Shown: positions 1 through 6,080 of the stretch, in pieces
How positions within the stretch are numbered: position 1 is the first letter of the stretch
Layout: every line of letters begins with the position of its first letter
DNA from: Candidatus Kapaibacterium sp.
GTDB lineage: Bacteria > Bacteroidota > Ignavibacteria > Kapaibacteriales > UBA2268
Assembly (NCBI GenBank): GCA_030835065.1
Contig: JAUQWR010000088.1
Location: 1 to 6,080 of the forward strand
Direction of reading: 5' to 3'
Length of the DNA stretch: 6,080 bases
Program-made: the position numbers and the translations under genes
Notes under the pieces: model-generated
What the model was told of the DNA's origin: nothing
Databases searched by the model: none
The model's input: only the letters and a program-made list of their open reading frames with translations

Positions 1-1824
1 CATTTGACCACCGCCAGCACCGCAGCATAAGCCTCTATCGCCAGAGCGTTCCACTTCTTTAATATTTAAGCCAGGGATAGCATTCAAAACTTTTCTTGGT
101 TCGTCATAAATCTTATTATACCTTCCCAAGTAGCATGAATCATGATAAGCAATATTCATCAATTCCATGCCTTCTTTTTTGATTTTGAGTTTGCCGGATT
201 CAATAAGTTCTTCGAGGAACTGAGTATGGTGGATTACTTCGTAATTGCCGCCGAAGTCAGGATATTCATTTTTAAAAGTATTGAAGCAGTGGGGGCAGAT
301 AGTAACAATTTTCTTAACGTTATATCTATTCATAGTTTCAATATTAGCTTTAACAAGCATATCAGCCAAATATTCATTACCGGTGCGTCTGGCTACATCA
401 CCATTACATTGTTCTTCGTTGCCAAGAATAGCGAAATTGATATCAGCAATTTGCATCAATTTAGAGAAAGCAACAGAGATTTTCTTAGCTCTATCATCAA
501 AGCTACCAGCACATCCCACCCAGAATAAAACATCAAAGTCAGGGTTATCAGCAGCAGTTCTAACGCCAGTACCTTCAGCCCAATCAGCTCTTTCAGAAGC
601 AGAGAAAGCCCAAGGAGTTGCATTGTTTTCCAAATTGCCAAAAGTAGGTTGGAGCTCTGCAGGGAAATTTGATTCCATCATTACTAAAGAGCGGCGCATA
701 CCAACAATTGCTGGAACGTGTTCGATAGTAACAGGGCATTCTTGCATACAAGCACCGCAAGTAGTACATTGCCATAAAGCTTCAATGTTTTCGTATTCTC
801 CGACAAATTTTTTGTCGAGTAATGCTTTTTCTTCGTCGCTTAGCTCAAGTTCAGGATTTTGAGATTGCTTTACCACCAAAGGAGCTTTGTCCATAACTCT
901 GTCGCGAATTTGAATAATAATTTCGCGTGGATCGAGTACTTTGCCAGTTGAATTTGCAGGGCATACGCTTGTACATCTTCCGCAATGAGTACAAGTATAG
1001 CCATCTAAAAGGGTTTTCCACTTAAGATCTTCGATATCGACAACACCAAATTTTTCTACGCCTTCGGCTTCGAAGTCAATTTTTTCTAATTTATTGACTG
1101 GTTCTAACGAAGAAAGAAAAACGTTTGGAACAGATGTCAAAACATGCAAATGTTTTGAATAAGGAAGATAATTCATAAAGCCGAAAATGCAAAGAATATG
1201 AATCCAGAAGGAAGCTTCATGGATAAACTCAGCAGAATCAGGGCTGATAATAGTGCTTAATAAAGCTGAAAATGGTCTTACTGCCCATGATGCATCAGTA
1301 TTCATTACGATTGCACTTGCGTTTTCTAAAAGCAATGATGTTACGATTGTAAAAATCATCAAAAGTATCATACCCGCTTCTACTTTTTCGCCTTCTACCT
1401 GCAATCGAGCAACTTTAGCAATATATCTTCTGTATAATGCCCAAACGATACCCATTATGATAAGTACGCAGAATACATCAATCAAAACAGAGATTACAGA
1501 ATAGATCGGACCAAGATAATTATAAATATTTTTGAATCCGAAACCTGTAAATACAGAGTTTGAAGCAGCAAACAAAAGAACTAAAAATCCCCAGAATATC
1601 CAAGCATGGACAGTACCACCGCTCGGCTCACGGAAAATTTTGGTTTGGAAAATTGCTATTTTTAGAGTTTGCATTATTCTTTCTGATATTCTATCCGTAC
1701 GGTTTTCTGCTTGTCCAACCTTTAGATAGGAGATGAGCCTCATGACGTTTTTGATTAGAAAACCAAAAGCAATCACGAATAGAACAATAAAGATTACGTT
1801 TTTGACACCAAATTCCATATACAT
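1..1824 (-). CDS. Membrane-bound (Fe-S)-binding oxidoreductase, HdrD/CCG-domain family (EMO-like), partial at its 3' end
   Basis: The frame is open on the minus strand from ATG at 1824 to the window edge; 608 codons are visible and the C-terminus is missing. Hydrophobic helices lie near residues 7-25, 74-92, 105-128, 152-172 and 207-222. Histidines H73, H202, H209, H225 and H227, with the stretch [10 protein letters not shown] (219-228), match the NarI-like heme-b module of this family. Two ferredoxin-type motifs follow: C278, C281, C284, C288 and C353, C356, C359, C363. CCG-domain cysteines come next: C438, C473, C510/C513, then C564 and C600-C601 followed by GAGGG. The first CCG motif reads C-N-G, so it lacks the second cysteine; I recall similar C-x-G variants in this family. 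Known relatives pass electrons between a soluble donor, such as electron-transfer flavoprotein or a dithiol, and menaquinone. The EtfAB:menaquinone oxidoreductase role is inferred, because no etf genes are visible here. Full-length relatives are somewhat longer (about 650-700 residues), so probably only the last CxxC part is lost. A second in-frame ATG at 1818 is equally possible as start; neither has a clear Shine-Dalgarno sequence. Confidence 0.93.
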   Translation of the reverse strand, partial: MYMEFGVKNVIFIVLFVIAFGFLIKNVMRLISYLKVGQAENRTDRISERIMQTLKIAIFQTKIFREPSGGTVHAWIFWGFLVLLFAASNSVFTGFGFKNIYNYLGPIYSVISVLIDVFCVLIIMGIVWALYRRYIAKVARLQVEGEKVEAGMILLMIFTIVTSLLLENASAIVMNTDASWAVRPFSALLSTIISPDSAEFIHEASFWIHILCIFGFMNYLPYSKHLHVLTSVPNVFLSSLEPVNKLEKIDFEAEGVEKFGVVDIEDLKWKTLLDGYTCTHCGRCTSVCPANSTGKVLDPREIIIQIRDRVMDKAPLVVKQSQNPELELSDEEKALLDKKFVGEYENIEALWQCTTCGACMQECPVTIEHVPAIVGMRRSLVMMESNFPAELQPTFGNLENNATPWAFSASERADWAEGTGVRTAADNPDFDVLFWVGCAGSFDDRAKKISVAFSKLMQIADINFAILGNEEQCNGDVARRTGNEYLADMLVKANIETMNRYNVKKIVTICPHCFNTFKNEYPDFGGNYEVIHHTQFLEELIESGKLKIKKEGMELMNIAYHDSCYLGRYNKIYDEPRKVLNAIPGLNIKEVERSGDRGLCCGAGGGQM

Positions 1825-1857
1825 TTCTAAAATAGTTAATAAAAATTCTTAAATATA

Positions 1858-1873
1858 TTAATTGAAAAATTAA
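1858..1873. repeat. Small perfect inverted repeat with GAAA loop
   Basis: TTAATT (1858-1863) and AATTAA (1868-1873) are exact reverse complements separated by GAAA. On the plus strand this would be a 6-bp stem closed by a GNRA-type tetraloop. The stem contains only A and T and would be weak as RNA, and there is no U-tract typical of a terminator. It overlaps the candidate -35 box at 1862-1867, so if it means anything it is more likely a protein-binding site than an RNA hairpin. Chance occurrence in AT-rich sequence is quite possible. Confidence 0.25.
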
Positions 1874-1918
1874 GGGAAATCGCTTAAATTACAAAATTAA
1901 ATATATGAAATACTTTAG

Positions 1919-1947
1919 TCTGATATCGAAAAATGAAAATTATCAGA
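1919..1947. repeat. 7-bp inverted repeat upstream of the methyltransferase operon
   Basis: TCTGATA (1919-1925) and TATCAGA (1941-1947) are perfect reverse complements separated by 15 nt. The site ends 31 nt before the methyltransferase ATG. It contains G and C residues, unlike most of this intergenic region, so it is a little less likely to be a compositional accident. The half-site centre-to-centre distance of 22 bp, about two helical turns, would suit a dimeric repressor, or the repeat could form a 5' UTR hairpin. Neither role is demonstrated. Confidence 0.3.
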
Positions 1948-1978
1948 TAAATTTTAATTTTAGGTATGGTTAATTATT

Positions 1979-2710
1979 ATGAGTTTAAGAGATAAATTTT
2001 ATAATATTTATGATAAAATTGCCGGGAAAAATCCAAACTGTAACATATTGCATTATTGCTGGTTAGGTGCAAAAGATCTAAACAGAGATTTGAGAGAAGT
2101 TCTGCCTTCGCTTAAGGGCAAATTATTGGATGTTGGATGTGGCGATAAGCCTTATAAATATTTATTAACAAATGTGGACGAACATCTTGGACTTGATGTT
2201 TATAAAGATAAACATATTGATATTGTTGTGGAAAGAGATAAAGTTTGGCCCATAAATGATAATGAATTTGATAGTATTATTAGTACTCAGGCTCTCGAGC
2301 ATGTGGATAATTTAGATCTTTTTCTTAAAGAAATTTTTAGAATCCTAAAACCTAATGGAAAAGTTGTAATTACTTTGCCATTTATCGAATGCGAACATGC
2401 AATGCCTTATGATTATAGAAGATTTTCGGCAAATGGTATTAGATATGTTATGGAAAGTATGGGTTACGAAATCCTTGAAATCCGCAAACAAGGCGGATTT
2501 GGAAGCTCTTTTGGTTTTATGTTTTTAGCATTTATTTTTTCTTTTAAATTCTTAAGAACTTTATTTGCGTTACTAATGCCATTATGGTTTGTTATTACTT
2601 TAAAAGTTAATATTATCGGATGGATAATTGATAAGCTGGATAATTCTCAAGCATTCTATCCGAATCTTATGGTGATTGCAACTAAGAGCAATAAATATGT
2701 CAAGAATTAA
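1979..2710 (+). CDS. Class I SAM-dependent methyltransferase (Methyltransf_11-like)
   Basis: The protein has 243 residues and carries the Rossmann-fold methyltransferase motifs in order. Motif I is [10 protein letters not shown] (50-59), which binds S-adenosylmethionine. The acidic residue that contacts the ribose is D73 in LGLDV. Motif IV-like [13 protein letters not shown] spans 97-109, and the post-motif [15 protein letters not shown] spans 121-135. The segment [11 protein letters not shown] (143-153) resembles methyltransferases commonly found in cell-surface polysaccharide or lipid gene clusters. Residues about 174-217 form an unusually hydrophobic C-terminal stretch, suggesting membrane association and a lipid or lipid-linked substrate; this is inference, and the true substrate is unknown. 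The ATG at 1979 has only a weak TAGG (1961-1964) upstream. It is the first gene of a probable four-gene operon, and its end overlaps the next gene by 14 nt, implying translational coupling. Confidence 0.92.
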   Translation: MSLRDKFYNIYDKIAGKNPNCNILHYCWLGAKDLNRDLREVLPSLKGKLLDVGCGDKPYKYLLTNVDEHLGLDVYKDKHIDIVVERDKVWPINDNEFDSIISTQALEHVDNLDLFLKEIFRILKPNGKVVITLPFIECEHAMPYDYRRFSANGIRYVMESMGYEILEIRKQGGFGSSFGFMFLAFIFSFKFLRTLFALLMPLWFVITLKVNIIGWIIDKLDNSQAFYPNLMVIATKSNKYVKN

Positions 2711-3203
2711 ATTGATTAAAGGTGATATTACAAAGCTTGAAATTGATGCAATTGCAAATGCTGCCAATTCGAGTTTATTGGGTGGCTCTGGTGTAGATGG
2801 AGCTATTCATAGGGCTGCAGGTATAGATTTATTGGAAGAATGCCGTACATTAAATGGCTGCCCTACTGGTGAAGCAAAAATTACAAAGGGATATAAATTA
2901 GCTGCCAAATATGTGATACATTGTGTTGGTCCTATTTGGAATGGTGGTAATAACAATGAAGATGCTCTATTGGAATCATGCTATACTAATGCTTTGAAAA
3001 TTGCAACAAATTTTGGAATTAAATCTATTGCATTTCCTAATATAAGCACTGGGATTTATTCCTTTCCAAAAAATCGAGCAGCAAATATTGTATTATCTGT
3101 TGTGGAAAAATATTTAGAAAATAATTCTATTCCTGAAATAGTCTATTTCGTTTGTTTTGATGATGAAAATTATAATATATATAAAAATCTTATTAGAGAA
3201 TAA
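2697..3203 (+). CDS. Macrodomain protein, YmdB/MacroD-type ADP-ribose hydrolase (O-acetyl-ADP-ribose deacetylase family)
   Basis: The 168-residue protein is a stand-alone macrodomain that lines up by eye along its length with E. coli YmdB. Key elements are GDIT (9-12), NAAN (21-24) and the catalytic-loop sequence [11 protein letters not shown] (32-42), with D34 at the position of the catalytic aspartate and N21/N24 near the distal ribose. CPTGEA (55-60), VIHCVGPIW (73-81), the phosphate-binding loop STGIYSFP (117-124) and YFVCFDDEN (150-158) also match. Family members hydrolyse O-acetyl-ADP-ribose or remove mono-ADP-ribose from acidic residues; which substrate applies here cannot be told. ATG 2697 was chosen because the family starts just before the first beta strand ([10 protein letters not shown]) and an AAGAG lies 8 nt upstream. 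A TTG at 2676 would add seven residues lying inside the methyltransferase gene. The 14-nt overlap with that gene suggests coupled translation. No ADP-ribosyltransferase partner is visible. Confidence 0.94.
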   Translation: MSRIKLIKGDITKLEIDAIANAANSSLLGGSGVDGAIHRAAGIDLLEECRTLNGCPTGEAKITKGYKLAAKYVIHCVGPIWNGGNNNEDALLESCYTNALKIATNFGIKSIAFPNISTGIYSFPKNRAANIVLSVVEKYLENNSIPEIVYFVCFDDENYNIYKNLIRE

Positions 3204-3213
3204 GCGGTGTGGT

Positions 3214-5196
3214 ATGTTAAAAAATAAAGTTTTAATCTTGTTAGTTATTATTTCCGGTTTGCTCAATTCATGTATTGACGAGAATGATTCACTAGTGAAT
3301 CCTCCTCCAAAAAGTGAATCAGTAAAAGTCAGATTTATTAATTTAGCCGGTGATAAAGAACCTCGCACTTTGAGTATGGAAGAATTAGCTCAGTTTACTG
3401 ATATTGCTTATGGTGCAAGCTCATCTTTGCTACAACCACCAGCTGACTCTACTAGCATGATAGTAAAAAAGAATGGTAATATCGAATATAGACTGCCTTA
3501 TAAGCAAAGATATGCTCGTAATTTGATTTATACGGTTGTGGCTTTGCCAAGCCATATTGGTGCGAATAATTACAGGGTAGTAGATACTTTAATTTCTTTT
3601 ACAAATTCATCTACTATACCAGTCACATCCATCGAAGCATATATTAAGCTATTCAATGCAATTCCTGATTCTTTGACAACTTATTCGCTTGCTTTGGGTT
3701 GCCCTAATGGACAAAGTATTTTCCAAGGAGTTCAATATAGAAAATTTACTCCTGCTATTGGTGTTCGCTCAGGAGAAATTACTGTTTCTTTAATCAAAAA
3801 TAATGCTGGAGTACCTGAACTAAAAGGATTATATAAATTAAATTTGCTAAAGCGAGGTCAATACACTCTTTTTGTCAGGTTGAATAATTCAAATCAAGAA
3901 GAATTAGTATTGCTGAATGAAATGTCTGAAGGCGCTGATGCAATGTCTTATCCAGAAAAAGTAATTGAAAGAAACACATATATTAGAACTATTAATTTGT
4001 CTTCTCAGGCAGTTGATATTCGAAAAACGCCAGGTTCGGATATTGTATCCGGTTTAGTACCATTTAGAATTTCAAACTACGTTGGTCAAGAAACTTGTGT
4101 ATCGACAAGCAAAGATACAATATTGACATTTATAAATGGCAATGAAAAAAATAAGACATTTGGTTCCTTCGATGTAAATGAAAAATATACTTTAATTAGT
4201 GCAGATTCCGGTGATTATAAAGCTCAAAAGACTATAATAATTGAGCCGGTAAGATTGAGAGAAGACAAAGGTAATAAATCAATCATAAGAGTAGTAAACG
4301 CCAGCTCAAAGCAAGTCAATGGAATAACTGTATCGCTCGGAGCAAGAGAAACCAGTAATTGGTCTGCAGACGACTCAATTCAAGGATTCAAATCAGGTGA
4401 TTTAATAGCAAGCAAATTGCATTTTGGGCAAGTATCTGATTATTTTATAGTGCCTCAAGGAGTTATACCAGTTGCTGTATTTACTTCATCCGAACCGGCA
4501 AAGTATTTGCTGAGTTCGCGTTTGAATATAGAATCCAACAAAAATTATTTATTGATATTTACCAAAGATGAAAATGGAGACGAAAAAATCTCGTTGGTAG
4601 AAGAAGAAACCCAAGAGAATTTTATATCTTTTGCTGATTATGGAGTATTTGTTCAGTTAGTAAATGTAGTGCCAGGCAAAAATGTATTGAATATTAATTT
4701 TCCCGGATTGATAAATAATGGGAAATTATATTATGGAGGTTCGCTCGCTACAGTAGTAAACGAAGGTGCAAATACAATAAGTCTCAATGGAGTCCAATTT
4801 AATTTTAATGCAGATAAGTCGAAAAGAAATTTAATAATTGCATCGGGATCGAATGATAATATTCAGGTGTTTGACATTCAATCTGCACCAATGGGGGCAG
4901 ACTTTAATAATCATAAACGCAGATTTATAAATGCTAGTAGCGAAATACCAAAGGTAAATGTGAAGTTGAATGATTCCACATATATTTTCGAAAATATCGA
5001 TTATAAATCAGTATCAGCAATAGAAACACTAAACAAGGCAAAAAAATTCAGTTTGATATTTGAAAATGCTGAAGGAAAAAAGCAATTAACCAGAATAGAC
5101 GATATATTATTGACAAATGGCAAAAACTATTCAATCATTTTTGCGGGTAATTCGTCTAACGGCGGGTACTCGCTGATTATTCAGCAGGAATATTAA
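3214..5196 (+). CDS. Secreted lipoprotein with about six degenerate DUF4397-like repeats
   Basis: The 660-residue protein begins with a lipoprotein signal peptide: lysines K3/K5, a hydrophobic core 6-17 and lipobox LNSC with acylated Cys20. The mature N-terminus is acidic (DEND, 22-25) and then proline-rich (PPP, 30-32), a typical surface tether. A motif of the form (V/I/R)-(R/K/Q)-hydrophobic-hydrophobic-N recurs, centred on N43, N148, N261, N362, N484 and N573. Units are therefore about 90-120 residues apart, and most end in strands such as KNYLLIF or KNYSIIF. The pattern RVVNAS or RFINAS followed by alternating hydrophobic residues resembles DUF4397-type beta-sandwich domains often seen in Bacteroidota and related lipoproteins. 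Function is unknown; a cell-surface scaffold or binding protein is plausible. ATG 3214 is chosen because it places a proper signal peptide at the N-terminus; an upstream TTG at 3157 would add 19 residues overlapping the macrodomain gene and spoil it. It starts 10 nt after the macrodomain stop and is probably in the same operon. No sorting domain of the type IX secretion kind is seen at the C-terminus. Confidence 0.9.
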   Translation: MLKNKVLILLVIISGLLNSCIDENDSLVNPPPKSESVKVRFINLAGDKEPRTLSMEELAQFTDIAYGASSSLLQPPADSTSMIVKKNGNIEYRLPYKQRYARNLIYTVVALPSHIGANNYRVVDTLISFTNSSTIPVTSIEAYIKLFNAIPDSLTTYSLALGCPNGQSIFQGVQYRKFTPAIGVRSGEITVSLIKNNAGVPELKGLYKLNLLKRGQYTLFVRLNNSNQEELVLLNEMSEGADAMSYPEKVIERNTYIRTINLSSQAVDIRKTPGSDIVSGLVPFRISNYVGQETCVSTSKDTILTFINGNEKNKTFGSFDVNEKYTLISADSGDYKAQKTIIIEPVRLREDKGNKSIIRVVNASSKQVNGITVSLGARETSNWSADDSIQGFKSGDLIASKLHFGQVSDYFIVPQGVIPVAVFTSSEPAKYLLSSRLNIESNKNYLLIFTKDENGDEKISLVEEETQENFISFADYGVFVQLVNVVPGKNVLNINFPGLINNGKLYYGGSLATVVNEGANTISLNGVQFNFNADKSKRNLIIASGSNDNIQVFDIQSAPMGADFNNHKRRFINASSEIPKVNVKLNDSTYIFENIDYKSVSAIETLNKAKKFSLIFENAEGKKQLTRIDDILLTNGKNYSIIFAGNSSNGGYSLIIQQEY

Positions 5197-5206
5197 TCAC
5201 TATATT

Positions 5207-5211
5207 AGGAG
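5207..5211 (+). promoter_or_regulatory. Ribosome binding site of ccmC
   Basis: AGGAG lies 4 nt before the ATG at 5216. It is the clearest Shine-Dalgarno match in the window and supports that start codon. It sits in the 19-nt gap after the lipoprotein stop, consistent with independent re-initiation on a shared transcript. Confidence 0.6.
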
Positions 5212-5215
5212 TCAG

Positions 5216-6080
5216 ATGAAAGCTTTAGTATATATAGTTTGTTTAGGTATAGGTATGTTCCTCGGAACGTACGGAGGATTGACAAAGCCGAAACCAACTT
5301 GGTGGAAATTAACTGCTATTGGTCTAATCCTTTTGTCTTCGATTGTTACTTTATTTCCAAAAATCGGAGCTAATTATGATGTAGCCGACTATATGTTTAG
5401 TATGGCACCAAACCATAAATTGCCTGTACATGTTTATCTAAATGAAAAAACATTGCAAAAGGACGAAAATGCTAATTCATTCCTAAAGATTTATGATCAT
5501 AAAGATGATAATAAATCCTTTAGAAAAATGATTGCCGACGAATCGATTCTTGCTCAATTAAATAATTCCAATCATTTTATACTAAATGTCGTGAAGCAAG
5601 ATTCTAATTATTACAAATTTGTATCTATTGAAGCCGAAAGTCCATTGGTTGTATTACCATATGTAATCGGACTCGAACAAAAAATAAAGATTATGCCATT
5701 TCATGTTCCGGTTGCTTGGGTATCTGTTTTAGCATATCTTATTTCGATGATATTTGGAGTAATGTATTTAAAGAAAAAAGATATAAAATATGATTATATC
5801 ACTCTTGCAGCTGCTTCTCTTGGATTGGTTTATACAGTTTTGGCAACTACAACAGGCATGATTTGGGCAAAATTCAATTGGGGAAGCTTCTGGAATTGGG
5901 ATCCTCGCGAAACCTCAATTTTCTTTTTATTATTAATTTATTCGGCGTATTTTGCTTTAAGATCTGCAATTGAAAGAGAGGATTTGAGAGCTCGAATAAG
6001 CGCAGTATATTCAATTATTGCTTTTGTTACTGTACCATTCTTCATATTTATTCTTCCGAGAATTACTTCAGGATTGCATC
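5216..6080 (+). CDS. ccmC: Cytochrome c maturation heme-handling protein CcmC (CcsA-like), N-terminally extended, partial at its 3' end
   Basis: The frame runs from ATG 5216 to the window edge with 288 complete codons and no stop. The core is a heme-handling protein: FHVPVAWVS with His163, the tryptophan-rich WWD motif WGSFWNWDPRE (222-232), and SGLH with His288. These match the two conserved heme-ligand histidines flanking the WWD domain of CcmC, which presents heme at the outer face of the cytoplasmic membrane and, with CcmD, loads it onto CcmE. Helices are seen near 166-185, 193-215, 233-249 and 262-282. The N-terminus is unusual: two helices (about 2-20 and 30-48) joined by a basic KPKPTWWK loop, then about 110 soluble residues before His163. 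The positive-inside rule places that segment in the periplasm. E. coli CcmC has one helix and a short loop there. The family is often annotated CcsA in this lineage, so the name could differ, but HVP, WWD and LH together favour CcmC. It probably ends soon after the window and may be followed by other ccm genes. Confidence 0.9.
   Translation, partial: MKALVYIVCLGIGMFLGTYGGLTKPKPTWWKLTAIGLILLSSIVTLFPKIGANYDVADYMFSMAPNHKLPVHVYLNEKTLQKDENANSFLKIYDHKDDNKSFRKMIADESILAQLNNSNHFILNVVKQDSNYYKFVSIEAESPLVVLPYVIGLEQKIKIMPFHVPVAWVSVLAYLISMIFGVMYLKKKDIKYDYITLAAASLGLVYTVLATTTGMIWAKFNWGSFWNWDPRETSIFFLLLIYSAYFALRSAIEREDLRARISAVYSIIAFVTVPFFIFILPRITSGLH

Larger units (their letters stand above)
1825..1978. promoter_or_regulatory. 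Divergent intergenic promoter region
   Basis: This is the only non-coding stretch of any size. It separates the minus-strand Fe-S oxidoreductase from the plus-strand methyltransferase operon, so promoters for both should lie here. It is extremely AT-rich, which makes promoter-like hexamers common by chance. The best plus-strand sigma70-like candidate is TTGAAA (1862-1867), a 16-nt spacer, then TTAAAT (1884-1889). A box at 1911-1918 (TACTTTAG) resembles the Bacteroidota -7 element TAnnTTTG in all but one position, but it has no well-placed upstream TTG. No convincing minus-strand promoter stands out. The existence of promoters is inferred from gene orientation, and the exact boxes are weak. 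Confidence 0.55.

Noticed and set aside
456..775. Two short minus-strand open frames of 60 and 61 codons
   Set aside because: They are out of frame inside the oxidoreductase gene and have no motif or start signal.
142..862. Plus-strand open frames of 128 and 205 codons
   Set aside because: They lie antisense to the Fe-S oxidoreductase, whose cysteine motifs prove the minus-strand frame. Their translations show no domain and are low-complexity shadows.
1253..1729. Plus-strand open frames of 83 and 65 codons
   Set aside because: They are antisense to the transmembrane part of the oxidoreductase, with no ribosome binding site and no recognisable sequence.
1966..1995. Nine-codon upstream frame (ATG at 1966, stop at 1993-1995) overlapping the methyltransferase start
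   Set aside because: It could be a leader peptide, but it has no codon pattern or attenuator structure to support this, and random short frames are expected in AT-rich sequence.
2697..3203. Macrodomain as the antitoxin of a DarTG-like toxin-antitoxin system
   Set aside because: The partner gene is a clear SAM methyltransferase, not an ADP-ribosyltransferase, and the protein is of the short YmdB/MacroD type rather than DarG-like.
3114..3368. Minus-strand open frame of 84 codons
   Set aside because: It lies antisense across the macrodomain/lipoprotein junction and is fully explained by the plus-strand genes.
5137..5196. C-terminal sorting domain of the type IX secretion system on the lipoprotein
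   Set aside because: The last residues continue the repeat pattern and end in QQEY; the usual glycine-rich and basic C-terminal motifs are absent, and the protein already has a lipoprotein signal.
5483..5518. His95 (DHKDD) in the CcmC extension as a CcmE-like covalent heme site
   Set aside because: The surrounding sequence does not match the CcmE heme-binding motif, and a lone histidine in a charged stretch is not evidence enough.
1..6080. tRNA, rRNA, CRISPR array, insertion sequence or attachment site
   Set aside because: No direct repeats with regular spacing, no transposase and no tRNA-like cloverleaf were seen. Coding genes occupy nearly the whole window.

Overview
The window looks like a chromosomal piece of an AT-rich bacterium of the Bacteroidota/Chlorobiota (FCB) superphylum, perhaps an Ignavibacteria- or Kapabacteria-type lineage. 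This is inferred from the lipoprotein style (SPII signal followed by an acidic stretch), mostly weak Shine-Dalgarno sequences, and the style of the CcmC and CCG/ferredoxin membrane proteins. No taxonomic marker gene is present, so the assignment is tentative.

Layout: (1) Positions 1-1824, minus strand: a large membrane-anchored iron-sulfur oxidoreductase, cut by the left edge. It has NarI-like heme-b helices, two ferredoxin-type 4Fe-4S motifs and CCG cysteine motifs, and belongs to the heterodisulfide-reductase-related family that includes EtfAB:menaquinone oxidoreductases. (2) Positions 1825-1978: a very AT-rich divergent intergenic region that must carry promoters for both directions and contains two short inverted repeats. 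(3) Positions 1979-6080, plus strand: four tightly packed genes. They encode a class I SAM-dependent methyltransferase, a YmdB/MacroD-type macrodomain protein overlapping it by 14 nt, a secreted lipoprotein with about six degenerate repeats of roughly 100 residues (DUF4397-like), and a CcmC-type cytochrome c maturation protein with a long N-terminal extension, cut by the right edge.

The four plus-strand genes are spaced at -14, +10 and +19 nt and are probably co-transcribed. The two outermost genes both concern respiration: a quinone-linked Fe-S/heme b oxidoreductase on the left and heme delivery for c-type cytochromes on the right. The three middle genes have no evident link to that theme and may be housekeeping or envelope genes that share the transcript. 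I see no RNA gene, mobile element, CRISPR array or clear defence system. The features most worth a second look are the extended CcmC, the multi-repeat lipoprotein, and the coupled methyltransferase-macrodomain pair.
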